A DNA stretch of 34,723 bases from CAYQCE01 sp964415885 (lineage in GTDB: Bacteria > Zixibacteria > MSB-5A5 > JAABVY01 > JAHJOQ01). Both the position numbers and the translations under genes were made by a program. The notes beneath the pieces were generated by a model, which was given only the letters and a program-made list of their open reading frames with translations, did no database searches and had not been told where the DNA came from. The stretch lies in contig CAYQCE010000038.1 of assembly GCA_964415885.1 (NCBI GenBank), positions 1-34,723 on the forward strand, read 5' to 3'. Of this stretch, positions 1 to 7,083 are shown one piece after another (position 1 is the stretch's first letter; each line of letters begins with the position of its first letter).

Positions 1-47
1 ATCAAGATAACCCGAAATCTTGATATGTAAACGAGTATTTCTGAGCG

Positions 48-56
48 TGGTATACT
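48..56 (+). promoter_or_regulatory. Candidate extended -10 promoter for the barrel gene
   Basis: The sequence TGGTATACT fits an extended -10 element (TGnTATAAT type) with one mismatch in the hexamer. No good -35 box lies at the expected distance. Transcription would start near 63 and give a leader of about 290 nt that carries the palindromes at 131-166. The assignment is weak because a single hexamer can occur by chance. Confidence 0.3.
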
Positions 57-150
57 GCGAGGACAGGGGCTTTGCATGCGGAGTAGGTCAGCACGGAGTA
101 TCGTTGGATATCCGATCAGCGGAGCATTCCCGCACAATTATAGTGCGAAT

Positions 151-166
151 GTGTCATGCATGACAC
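151..166. repeat. Perfect 16-bp palindrome, candidate operator
   Basis: GTGTCATGCATGACAC reads identically on both strands with no spacer. Perfect symmetry over 16 bp is typical of a binding site for a dimeric regulator, and the site lies 185 bp upstream of the barrel gene start. I cannot name the regulator. Confidence 0.4.
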
Positions 167-351
167 GAATCCGCGCACAAACTCTGAAGTGCTTCGGACA
201 GTCTTTCTACATGAATTGCACTCCAAAGCTCTTGAACAGAGAGAAGTTGTCTCAAAGGTGGCCGCGTGAATCTATCTTTTGGCAGAGAGTTTGCTATGCA
301 GACCACCAAACATGCAATAAACAGATAACATTACTGGCATGGGAGGATGTG

Positions 352-1056
352 ATGGGATACACCAAACATTGGATGGGCACGGTGACGCTGCTGCTTCTGC
401 TGTCGATTGCGATAGTATCATCGACTGCGCTCGCCGACACGCGGAGCGAGGCCGCTTTGACCGAGGGGTCCTGGTCGCTACAGTTCGCAATCGATCAGAA
501 TTTCGATCTGAACTCATTCGCAGGAGCGAATCTGTCGTGCAAGAAGCACATGAACGAGAACACTGCACTGCGGCTTGGACTGAGTCTGACAGGAAGACTC
601 GGCAACAGCGATATCCACAGCTCAGACGATGGTGGTCCGGTGTACTTCGTGAAAGACGAGGATCTTGACAGAGACTATTTCAGCGGCAACCTGAGTTTGC
701 TCTGGATCAACTATGCCAATCCGGATGATCGTCTTGTGTTCTTCTACGGTTTCGGTCCGCAGATCGGATATTTCCGCGACACTCGAGAGTTGTCTGTTGA
801 GTCCGAGTTCAACAATCTTGACAAGGACTACAGGTGGTCGCTGAGCGGCGGTATCCGTGGTGCGCTCGGCGTCGAGTGGTTTGTCGCCAGCGGTGTGAGC
901 CTTCTCGCGGAATACGGTACAGCGCTGCAATATGAGTATTCGGAATATGAGCAGTTGAGAGAACAAGGGGAGTCTACAGATCGGCGCGAGCAGATAAGCC
1001 GAGAGATAAGAGTGCTCGCGGATGCGGTGAGACTCGGAGTGTCGGTTTACTTCTAA
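352..1056 (+). CDS. Outer-membrane beta-barrel protein, function unknown
   Basis: A 234-residue secreted protein. Residues 1-30 form a signal peptide: charged start, Leu-rich core, then a probable ALA|D cleavage site. The rest alternates hydrophobic and polar residues in short strands separated by acidic turns, contains repeated Gly-aromatic pairs (for example GFGPQIGYF), and ends in an aromatic-rich strand with C-terminal Phe. This is the usual pattern for an 8- to 10-stranded outer-membrane barrel. The ATG at 352 is chosen because GGAGG lies 5 nt upstream and the signal peptide begins there; the open frame extends to 76 but the extension is implausible. It is convergent with the fumarase operon. 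No known family is recognised beyond the barrel fold, so no substrate or role is proposed. Confidence 0.7.
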   Translation: MGYTKHWMGTVTLLLLLSIAIVSSTALADTRSEAALTEGSWSLQFAIDQNFDLNSFAGANLSCKKHMNENTALRLGLSLTGRLGNSDIHSSDDGGPVYFVKDEDLDRDYFSGNLSLLWINYANPDDRLVFFYGFGPQIGYFRDTRELSVESEFNNLDKDYRWSLSGGIRGALGVEWFVASGVSLLAEYGTALQYEYSEYEQLREQGESTDRREQISREIRVLADAVRLGVSVYF

Positions 1057-1077
1057 GCGATATCCACTTGGTCGAAC

Positions 1078-1110
1078 AAAAAAAGGCGCAGAGTGCGAAC
1101 ACCCTGCGCT
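1078..1110 (-). terminator. Rho-independent terminator of the fumarase operon
   Basis: Read on the minus strand, a stem of six G/C-rich pairs (GCGCAG / CTGCGC), one mismatch and three more pairs closes a 4-nt loop and is followed at once by seven T residues. It lies 28 nt past the stop codon of the fumarase beta-subunit gene. On the plus strand no T run follows, so it should act mainly on the minus strand. Confidence 0.75.
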
Positions 1111-1137
1111 CATTACTATCTATATCTGAACTACTAT

Positions 1138-1695
1138 CTACTCGCGGCTGTACGCCTTGATTCCTTCCTCGAACAGATTGCCACCGTGGCAATCGAATGT
1201 CACGATTGCGGGAAAGTCCTCGACTGTGAGCTTGCGAACCGCCTCCGGTCCGAGATCATCGTACGCGATTACCTCGGCCTCCTTGATCGACTTCGAGATA
1301 AGCGCTCCCGCTCCACCGATTGCAAGGAAATAGACCGCCTTGTGCTGTTTAAGCTTGTCGCGGACTTCATCCGACATCTGACCTTTGCCGATCATTCCCT
1401 TCAGACCGTTGTCGATCATGGTGGGGGAGTAGGCGTTCATTCTGTATGAGGTTGTCGGTCCGGCAGATCCGATCGCGTTACCGGGTTTCGCCGGCGTTGG
1501 GCCCACGAAATAGATGATCTGGCCCTTCGGATCGAACGGCAGCTCCTCGCCGTTCTGTATCGCCTCGACCATCTTCTTGTGGGCGGCGTCGCGGCCGGTG
1601 TATATCGTTCCGCTGATCAGCACCTGATCGCCGATTTTGAGGTCTGTGACGACGTCGTCAGTGAGCGGAGTAGTGATCTTTTTTTTCTCAACCAT
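1138..1695 (-). CDS. fumB: Class I fumarate hydratase, beta (C-terminal) subunit
   Basis: This 185-residue protein matches the C-terminal half of class I [4Fe-4S] fumarases and the beta subunit of two-subunit fumarase/L-tartrate dehydratase. With its partner it would interconvert fumarate and L-malate in the cytoplasm. Visible family motifs are GPTPAKPG (65-72), the GSAGPTTSxRM segment (76-86; the usual Asp after Met is Asn here) and DDLGPEA (146-152). The ATG at 1695 is chosen because GGAGGA lies just upstream; a longer open frame overlapping the alpha gene is a shadow. It starts 11 nt after the alpha stop, so the two are co-translated from one message ending at the terminator at 1078-1110. 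Tartrate dehydratase cannot be excluded from sequence alone. The symbol denotes the subunit and not E. coli FumB. Confidence 0.85.
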   Translation of the reverse strand: MVEKKKITTPLTDDVVTDLKIGDQVLISGTIYTGRDAAHKKMVEAIQNGEELPFDPKGQIIYFVGPTPAKPGNAIGSAGPTTSYRMNAYSPTMIDNGLKGMIGKGQMSDEVRDKLKQHKAVYFLAIGGAGALISKSIKEAEVIAYDDLGPEAVRKLTVEDFPAIVTFDCHGGNLFEEGIKAYSRE

Positions 1696-1706
1696 GACTA
1701 TCCTCC

Positions 1707-2549
1707 TCAGATGACGACTTCTTTGTGACGAGCAGCGTGACACTGAATGTTGATTGCAACGGGGAAGCTCGCGATGTGGCAGGGATGAGCCTCGATAAAG
1801 AGATCGAGCGCTGTGGTCCTGCCGCCGAGTCCCTGCGGGCCGATACCGATCTTGTTTACCATCTCGAGAAGCTCGTCTTCGAGATCCGCATAATATTTGT
1901 CGGGATGTTTCGAGCCGACTTCCCGCAACAGCGCTTCTTTGGCGAGCTGTGCGCATTTTTCGAATGTGCCGCCTACGCCTACGCCGACGATGATCGGTGG
2001 GCAGGGATTGCCGCCCGACTTGCGGACACGCTCGAGTACGAAATCTCGCAAACCCTCGACGCCATCGGAGGGTTTCATCATTCGGATTTCGCTCATGTTC
2101 TCCGAGCCGCCACCCTTCGCTGCGAAGGTAATCCTGACCTTGTCTCCGGGGACCACGTTGTAATGGATAACGGCTGGTGTGTTGTCGCCGGTGTTTTTCC
2201 GCTGGATTGGGTCGCCGAGGATCGACTTGCGAAGGTAACCGTCCTTGTAACCCTGCCGGACACCCTCGTTGATCGCCTCGTTAACATCGCCATTCACGAA
2301 ATGAACGTCCTGACCGACGTCGATGAAGAACACTGCAAAGCCGGTGTCCTGACACATCGGCACTTTCTGGTCGTTTGCGATTTTGGCGTTTTTGACGATA
2401 TCGCCGAGGATACCCTTGCCGACCGGCGATTCCTCGGTTTGCTCGGCGGTTTTAAGTGCGGTAAGGACGTCATCGCCGAGGAAGTAGTTTGCGTCCATGC
2501 ACATTTGACGGACTTTGGGAATTAATTCACTAACATCTATCTCACGCAT
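1707..2549 (-). CDS. fumA: Class I fumarate hydratase, alpha (N-terminal) subunit
   Basis: A 280-residue catalytic [4Fe-4S] subunit. Cys66 (in MCQDTGF), Cys183 (in GGNPCPP) and Cys270 (in NIQCH) sit where class I fumarases place the three cluster ligands; the fourth iron site binds substrate. The segment GIGPQGLGGRTTAL (235-248) is the conserved substrate/cluster loop. The start ATG at 2549 has AAGGAG 7 nt upstream. It follows rpmA by 51 nt and precedes the beta subunit by 11 nt. Class I fumarases are oxygen-sensitive and common in anaerobes, which fits the NfnAB and acetate kinase genes in this window. A two-subunit tartrate dehydratase (TtdAB) is the main alternative. Confidence 0.88.
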   Translation of the reverse strand: MREIDVSELIPKVRQMCMDANYFLGDDVLTALKTAEQTEESPVGKGILGDIVKNAKIANDQKVPMCQDTGFAVFFIDVGQDVHFVNGDVNEAINEGVRQGYKDGYLRKSILGDPIQRKNTGDNTPAVIHYNVVPGDKVRITFAAKGGGSENMSEIRMMKPSDGVEGLRDFVLERVRKSGGNPCPPIIVGVGVGGTFEKCAQLAKEALLREVGSKHPDKYYADLEDELLEMVNKIGIGPQGLGGRTTALDLFIEAHPCHIASFPVAINIQCHAARHKEVVI

Positions 2550-2600
2550 GCCAATGCTCCTTGCGCGACGTATTTCGCGAGAGAGGATTAGAGGATATGA

Positions 2601-2864
2601 TTAGTCGGTGGTAGCGGCTTCGACCGAGACGGTTTTTCTGTCACGGCCTTTGCGTGCGAATTTAACGTAACCGTCGACCAGCGAGTAGACCGTGAAGTCC
2701 TTGGCGAGGCCTACGTTTATGCCCGGATGTATCTTGGTGCCACACTGACGCACTATTATTGCGCCGGCAGGCACGAACTGACCGCCATAGGCCTTGATGC
2801 CGCGTCGCTGTCCGTGTGAGTCGCGACCGTTTCGTGACGATCCGACACCTTTTTTGTGAGCCAT
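2601..2864 (-). CDS. rpmA: 50S ribosomal protein bL27
   Basis: An 87-residue bL27, normal in length and conserved throughout: MAHKKGVGSSRNGRDS at the N-terminus, GGQFVPAGAIIVRQCGT in the middle and PGxNVGxxKD before the final beta strand. bL27 lies near the peptidyl-transferase centre of the 50S subunit. There is no N-terminal Firmicutes-type extension, so the N-terminal tail is available without proteolytic processing. The ATG has GGAGG 7 nt upstream. The usual partner rplU (bL21) is absent: clpC lies upstream and the fumarase genes downstream. A perfect 12-bp hairpin sits between clpC and rpmA, together with a candidate promoter. Confidence 0.97.
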   Translation of the reverse strand: MAHKKGVGSSRNGRDSHGQRRGIKAYGGQFVPAGAIIVRQCGTKIHPGINVGLAKDFTVYSLVDGYVKFARKGRDRKTVSVEAATTD

Positions 2865-2884
2865 TTTATTTCCTCCTCATAAGG

Positions 2885-2912
2885 AAAACCCAAATATCTC
2901 TATTTGGGTTTT
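2885..2912 (-). terminator. Perfect 12-bp hairpin between clpC and rpmA: clpC terminator or rpmA leader attenuator
   Basis: Arms AAAACCCAAATA and TATTTGGGTTTT pair perfectly around a TCTC loop (GAGA on the minus strand). The stem ends in four T residues on either strand, so it can behave as an intrinsic terminator. It lies 54 nt past the clpC stop and about 12 nt before the rpmA ribosome-binding site. If the candidate promoter at 2931-2958 is real, the hairpin is in the rpmA leader and could attenuate it. Confidence 0.6.
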
Positions 2913-2930
2913 CGCTAAGATCGAGGTTGA

Positions 2931-2958
2931 AATATATGTATCTGGGCCGGTTTGGCAA
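2931..2958 (-). promoter_or_regulatory. Candidate sigma70-type promoter for rpmA-fumarase
   Basis: On the minus strand TTGCCA (2953-2958) and TATATT (2931-2936) are separated by 16 nt. The same pair with the same spacing precedes the 3-hydroxyacyl-CoA dehydrogenase gene at 29833-29860. The start point would fall near 2924, just before the 12-bp hairpin. The boxes begin within 10 nt of the clpC stop codon. Confidence 0.45.
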
Positions 2959-2965
2959 GCAGAAT

Positions 2966-5440
2966 TTACTGCGATGGCACCGGCTTTTCGTCTTTTTTCT
3001 TGTCCCGTGACTTCGGCTTGAACGTGAACACGAGCTTGTCCGAATCTTCGGGGCAGTCGATCACGATCTCACAGTCACCGGCATGCTGGCCTTTGAGAAT
3101 CTCCTCAGCCAGCGGATCCTCGAGATATCTCTGGATCGCGCGGTTAAGCGGCCGTGCACCGTACTGAGGGTCATAGCCCTTGTCAGCAAGGAACTGCTTG
3201 CCGGCAGGGGTGAGGTTGAATGTCAGGCCCTTCTCGGTGAGGCGCTTGGCGACCTCGTCGATTTGAATCTCGATTATCTCCTTTATGTGATCGATCGTGA
3301 GCTGACGGAAGATCACTGTCTCGTCGATGCGATTGAGCAGTTCCGGATTGAAGAGTTTTTTGAGCTCCTCGCGAACTCTCTTCGACATTGCATCGTGGTC
3401 CGGTTCATTTGCCTTCGCGGCACCGAATCCAAGTGTCTTTGAGTCGAAGATTTGACGAGTTCCGACATTCGAGGTCATGATTATGACCGTATTCCGGAAA
3501 TCGACCTTTCGACCGAACGAATCGGTCAGGGAGCCGTCATCGAGAAGCTGGAGCAGGATATTGAAGACATCCTGATGAGCCTTCTCTATTTCGTCGAGAA
3601 GCACGACCGAGTAGGGGTGGCGCCTGACTTTTTCGGTCAACTGGCCGCCCTCTTCGTAACCGACGTATCCCGGAGGCGCGCCGACCAGTCTGGATACGGC
3701 AAACTTCTCCATGTATTCCGACATGTCGATTCTCACGAGCGCTGCGTCGTCGTCGAACAGGAACTCCGCGAGCACCCTTGCGAGTTCGGTCTTTCCGACG
3801 CCTGTCGGGCCGAGGAAGATGAACGAACCGATTGGGCGGAGCGGATTGCCGAGGCCGGCACGCGCTCTGCGAATCGCCTTTGTGATCGCAGAGATCGCCT
3901 CGTCCTGACCGACGATACGCTTCTTCAGTTCATCCTCCATCTTGAGCAGTCTTCTCGATTCCTGTTCCTCGAGACGGAAGAGCGGGATGCCGGTCATCTT
4001 GGAAACGATGACTGCGACATCTTCACCGACGAGTTCGACTTCCTGCTTCTCGCGATCTTCTTCCCACTCCTGCTTCATCTGCTCGAGCTGTTCGCGCCTG
4101 GCCTTTAGCTCGTCGCGCAGGTGGGCGGCGCGCTCGAACTCCTGGTTCTTGACGGCGTCTTCCTTGTTGGTAGAGAGCTCATCGATTTCTTTTTCGATCT
4201 CGTTGAACTCGTCCGGCCTGGTATAGGTCGACAGATGCGCCCGCGAGCCGGCCTCGTCGATAATATCGAGAGCTTTGTCCGGCTGGAACTTGCCCGTGAT
4301 ATACCGATCCGAGAGCTTGACGGCTGCGTCGATTGCATCGTTCGTGATCGTGATCTTGTGATGATCCTCATACTTCGACTTGAGACCCTCGAGAATCTTG
4401 ATTGTGTCGTCCGTCGAAGGCGGCTCTACCATTACGGTCTGGAAGCGTCTGTCGAGAGCACCATCCTTCTCGATGTATTTGCGATACTCGTTGAGAGTGG
4501 TTGCGCCGATGCACTGAAGCTCGCCCCTTGAGAGGGCGGGCTTGAAGATGTTCGATGCGTCGAGCGAACCTTCCGCACCACCGGCACCAACAATCGTGTG
4601 CAACTCGTCGATAAAGATGATGACTTCCTGCGAGTTGATTATCTCGGTCATCACTGCCTTCAGGCGTTCCTCGAACTGACCTCGGTACTTGGTGCCCGCG
4701 ACGAGAGATGCCATATCGAGAGTGACGAGGCGCTTGTTTTCGAGCGTTTGCGGGACCTTACCCTGTACGATTCTCTGCGCGAGTCCCTCAGCGATTGCAG
4801 TCTTTCCAACGCCCGGCTCTCCGATGAGCACGGGATTGTTCTTTTTGCGACGCGAGAGAATCTGGCTTACACGCTCTATCTCATCCTCGCGCCCGATAAT
4901 TGGATCGAGCTTGTTGCGGCGGGCGAGCTCGGTCAAATCGCGACCGAAGTGATCCAGCGCGGGAGTTTTACTCTTCTTGCGTTTGCGAGCGTAAGAGGAT
5001 GGATTCCCACTCATGATATTCTTCAATTCGTCATACACCTCTTTGTAGGTGATGTCGTACATGGTCAGAACCTGGGCCGCGACGCCCTCCTCGTCCTTGA
5101 GCAGCGCGAGGAAAATGTGCTCTGTGTCGATATCCTTCGACTTCAGTGAGCGGGCTTCCTGAGCGGCGACTTCCAGAGTCTTCTTGGCGCGCGCGGTCAG
5201 GGGAAGCTGTCCCATTGTCATGGTGCCGCCGGACGGCTGGACGACGTCCTCAATCGACTGTTTCAAGTCGGCCAGATCGAGACCAATGTTCGTAATAATT
5301 TCCACAGCCCGACCTTCGCCCAGTCTAATCAAGCCGAGTAGAAGATGTTCTGTCCCGATGTAATCGTGGCGGAGCCGAGCCGCTTCGTCGCGAGCGTACT
5401 CAATCGCCTTTCTCGCCAGTTCTGTGAACATCTCGTTCAT
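2966..5440 (-). CDS. clpC: ATP-dependent Clp protease ATP-binding subunit ClpC
   Basis: An 824-residue Hsp100 AAA+ unfoldase of normal ClpC length. Domain order: Clp N-domain (two repeats, 1-145), first AAA+ module with Walker A GEPGVGKT (207-214) and Walker B FIDE (276-279), a coiled-coil middle domain (about 410-475), and a second AAA+ module with GPTGVGKT near 548. A KTLGFG loop in the second module matches the hydrophobic tripeptide loop that docks on ClpP. It would unfold McsB-marked (phosphoarginine) substrates for ClpP, which is not in this window. The ATG at 5440 has GGGAGG 6 nt upstream; an internal ATG three codons later lacks such spacing. It starts 25 nt after mcsB stops, in the mcsA-mcsB-clpC order known from Firmicutes but without ctsR. 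Confidence 0.96.
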   Translation of the reverse strand: MNEMFTELARKAIEYARDEAARLRHDYIGTEHLLLGLIRLGEGRAVEIITNIGLDLADLKQSIEDVVQPSGGTMTMGQLPLTARAKKTLEVAAQEARSLKSKDIDTEHIFLALLKDEEGVAAQVLTMYDITYKEVYDELKNIMSGNPSSYARKRKKSKTPALDHFGRDLTELARRNKLDPIIGREDEIERVSQILSRRKKNNPVLIGEPGVGKTAIAEGLAQRIVQGKVPQTLENKRLVTLDMASLVAGTKYRGQFEERLKAVMTEIINSQEVIIFIDELHTIVGAGGAEGSLDASNIFKPALSRGELQCIGATTLNEYRKYIEKDGALDRRFQTVMVEPPSTDDTIKILEGLKSKYEDHHKITITNDAIDAAVKLSDRYITGKFQPDKALDIIDEAGSRAHLSTYTRPDEFNEIEKEIDELSTNKEDAVKNQEFERAAHLRDELKARREQLEQMKQEWEEDREKQEVELVGEDVAVIVSKMTGIPLFRLEEQESRRLLKMEDELKKRIVGQDEAISAITKAIRRARAGLGNPLRPIGSFIFLGPTGVGKTELARVLAEFLFDDDAALVRIDMSEYMEKFAVSRLVGAPPGYVGYEEGGQLTEKVRRHPYSVVLLDEIEKAHQDVFNILLQLLDDGSLTDSFGRKVDFRNTVIIMTSNVGTRQIFDSKTLGFGAAKANEPDHDAMSKRVREELKKLFNPELLNRIDETVIFRQLTIDHIKEIIEIQIDEVAKRLTEKGLTFNLTPAGKQFLADKGYDPQYGARPLNRAIQRYLEDPLAEEILKGQHAGDCEIVIDCPEDSDKLVFTFKPKSRDKKKDEKPVPSQ

Positions 5441-5465
5441 CTCAGACCTCCCTGGTTATTCGAAA

Positions 5466-6515
5466 TCACCGGCCGGCAAGCTTGTCGCGCACCAACTCCG
5501 CGCGTCTTGCGTCCCGCTCCGATGGCGAAAGTTCTTCCTTCAGCAACTTCTGTAAATGAGCAGGCTGGGCAAGGAGCATGATCTCGTTTACCTGTCTCAT
5601 AACCAGCATATCGAGTATACCCATCGCCACTCCGAGTCGAACCGCCGACAGCAGGTTCATTGCCTCCTCAGACGTCAGCACGCGAGCATGCTTCAATATC
5701 CCATATGCTCGCCAAATCTTGTCCTTTATCTCATCACCCGCATCCCGGATCAGAGTCCGGCGGGCGTTTTCTTCATGTCCAATCAACTGTCTCGATACCT
5801 CGTCGAGAGAACCGAGAACATCTTCTTCCTTGCGTCCCAGTGTCGTCTGATTGGAAATCTGGAATAGATTACCCAAAACCTCAGTGCCCTCTCCGTAAAA
5901 TCCTCTTACTGCCAGGCCTACTTTCGTGATCTGCGATATCACTTCGTCCACTTCATTGGTAAGTACCAATCCCGGCAAGTGTATTAACACAGAGGCTCGG
6001 AGTCCTGTTCCAACATTGGTCGGGCAGGAAGTAAGGAATCCGTACTCCGAACTGTAGTCGTAATCGAGCTTCTCGCCGAGCTTTTCGTCTACCTCTTCAG
6101 CGTTCTTCATTGCGTTTCGAATCTCGAGTCCGGACTGAAATGACTGTATGCGTAGATGGTCCTCTTCGTTGATCATGATCGACACGGACTCATCGTTTTT
6201 GATGAAGAACGCCCTGTGATCTTTCTCCCGCATGAACTCCGGAGAGATCAGATGGCGCTCGATGAGGAATCTCCGATCGAGATCAGAAATAATCTCTGAG
6301 TCAAAGAGGGAGCCGATATCGAGAAGGCCCCGGTCTTCGAGTGCCATGTGCACGAAGTCCTTCACCTTCGCACGGGTGTCCTCGCTCGCCTGAGCCGGAT
6401 AATCGAGTTTGCCGATGTTTCTCGCCAGCCTGATTCGGCTCGACACCACGATGGCGGATTCAGTACCGTCGGCCTGAAGCCATCTGGCAGGTTTTTCAAC
6501 ATAGTTTTCAAACAT
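5466..6515 (-). CDS. mcsB: Protein-arginine kinase McsB
   Basis: A 349-residue guanido-kinase-fold enzyme that phosphorylates arginine side chains and so tags proteins for ClpC-ClpP. The nucleotide-binding SSRIRLARN lies at 25-33, the substrate-side NEED at 116-119, and the guanido-kinase signature CPTNVGTG at 164-171 with reactive Cys164. An RDxxR motif (RDARR, 334-338) corresponds to the allosteric phosphoarginine pocket described for Bacillus/Geobacillus McsB, and argues for a true McsB instead of a metabolic arginine kinase. The ATG at 6515 is chosen for GAGGG upstream and the family N-terminus; an upstream in-frame ATG at 6560 would add 15 residues and lies inside a hairpin. The gene is 61 nt downstream of mcsA. 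Confidence 0.95.
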   Translation of the reverse strand: MFENYVEKPARWLQADGTESAIVVSSRIRLARNIGKLDYPAQASEDTRAKVKDFVHMALEDRGLLDIGSLFDSEIISDLDRRFLIERHLISPEFMREKDHRAFFIKNDESVSIMINEEDHLRIQSFQSGLEIRNAMKNAEEVDEKLGEKLDYDYSSEYGFLTSCPTNVGTGLRASVLIHLPGLVLTNEVDEVISQITKVGLAVRGFYGEGTEVLGNLFQISNQTTLGRKEEDVLGSLDEVSRQLIGHEENARRTLIRDAGDEIKDKIWRAYGILKHARVLTSEEAMNLLSAVRLGVAMGILDMLVMRQVNEIMLLAQPAHLQKLLKEELSPSERDARRAELVRDKLAGR

Positions 6516-6531
6516 AGTCCCTCTTATCAGC

Positions 6532-6560
6532 AATATATCGGGCTGCAACATTGACTGCAA
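6532..6560 (-). promoter_or_regulatory. Candidate internal promoter of mcsB-clpC
   Basis: On the minus strand TTGCAG (6555-6560) and TATATT (6532-6537) are 17 nt apart in the only real gap of the lolD-mcsA-mcsB-clpC run. The start would be near 6525, leaving a short leader that still carries the GAGGG ribosome-binding site. It overlaps the hairpin at about 6541-6564. No CtsR heptad pair or CIRCE element is visible nearby. Confidence 0.35.
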
Positions 6561-6564
6561 CCCT
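6541..6564 (-). repeat. RNA hairpin in the mcsA-mcsB gap
   Basis: On the minus strand GGGTTGCA and TGCAGCCC pair over eight positions (one G-U) around an 8-nt loop. No T run follows, so this is not a standard terminator; a processing site or regulatory stem is possible. On the plus strand one of the eight pairs becomes a C-A mismatch, which favours function in the minus-strand RNA. Confidence 0.45.
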
Positions 6565-6576
6565 TAAAGGTATATG

Positions 6577-7083
6577 CTAATGCTCTTCGGTCGATGCCAT
6601 CTCCTTCAGTTCATCACGAAGTTCGGCGGCTTTCTCGAAATCCTCGCTTTCAATTGCCTTGCGGAGCTCCTCGCGAAGCTTGCGCTCTCTCTTCATAGGC
6701 TCCATCTTTTCGGCATTGCCGAACGGCAGATTGCCGACATGGCGATTGGAGCCGTGAATTTTCCTCAGTAGCTCGTCGAGCTGTTTGCCGAAAGCATGAT
6801 AGCAGTCGCCGCAGCCGAGTCTGCCGGTGCGTGAGAATTCGCTGAAGGTAAGCCCGCACGTCCGGCACCTGAGGTGCTCGAGCGCACCTTTCGTTTCATC
6901 GGTTGGCTTGTCGACCATGCTCGAGAGGAAATCACCAAGAGGGAAGGGAACGTTCTTCAGCGGATTGTGAAAACCGCGTTTCTCTGCGCACTTCGAGCAG
7001 AGATTGAGTACGGTCTTTTTTCCCTCCACAACCTGGGTCAGGTGGATGTTTGCTTCTCTCTCGTGGCAGTCTTCGCACTGCAT
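6577..7083 (-). CDS. mcsA: McsA, zinc-binding activator of the McsB arginine kinase
   Basis: A 168-residue protein with four CxxC pairs (Cys3/6, 29/32, 73/76, 91/94) that would form two zinc sites, followed by a charged helical UVR-type domain (about 132-165) of the kind also seen in UvrB/UvrC and ClpC. This is the McsA architecture at normal length. In Bacillus McsA binds and activates McsB. The ATG at 7083 overlaps the lolD stop by one base (TAATG) and has GGGAGG 9 nt upstream inside lolD, so translation is coupled to the lipoprotein transporter gene, an unusual neighbour. Confidence 0.93.
   Translation of the reverse strand: MQCEDCHEREANIHLTQVVEGKKTVLNLCSKCAEKRGFHNPLKNVPFPLGDFLSSMVDKPTDETKGALEHLRCRTCGLTFSEFSRTGRLGCGDCYHAFGKQLDELLRKIHGSNRHVGNLPFGNAEKMEPMKRERKLREELRKAIESEDFEKAAELRDELKEMASTEEH

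Larger units (their letters stand above)
1..351. other. Gene-free leader/intergenic region with several inverted repeats
   Basis: I see no convincing gene in these 351 bases. The region holds three palindromic elements: an 8-bp inverted repeat with an 8-nt spacer at 1-24 (ATCAAGAT / ATCTTGAT), a 5-bp repeat at 131-147 (CGCAC / GTGCG around an AT-rich centre), and a perfect 16-bp palindrome at 151-166 (GTGTCATGCATGACAC). An extended -10 motif lies at 48-56. The reading frame of the downstream gene stays open back to position 76, but the residues encoded there (rich in Cys, Trp and Arg, with no signal peptide) look like chance translation. These repeats may be operators or structured 5' leader elements of the barrel gene at 352. 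Confidence 0.6.

Noticed and set aside
76..351. N-terminal extension of the barrel gene back to the ATG at 76
   Set aside because: The extension encodes a Cys/Trp/Arg-rich stretch with no signal peptide at its start, while the ATG at 352 has GGAGG 5 nt upstream followed by a textbook signal peptide.
1725..2525. Long plus-strand open frame across the fumarase alpha gene
   Set aside because: It is the antisense shadow of a gene with clear family motifs. No ribosome-binding site, and composition mirrors the real frame.
3452..5149. Plus-strand open frames inside clpC
   Set aside because: Antisense shadows of the conserved ClpC coding frame; no independent evidence.
6516..7083. CtsR or HrcA (CIRCE) operator at mcsA-mcsB-clpC
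   Set aside because: I looked for GGTCAAA heptad pairs and the TTAGCACTC/GAGTGCTAA repeat in the gaps around mcsA, mcsB and clpC and saw neither.
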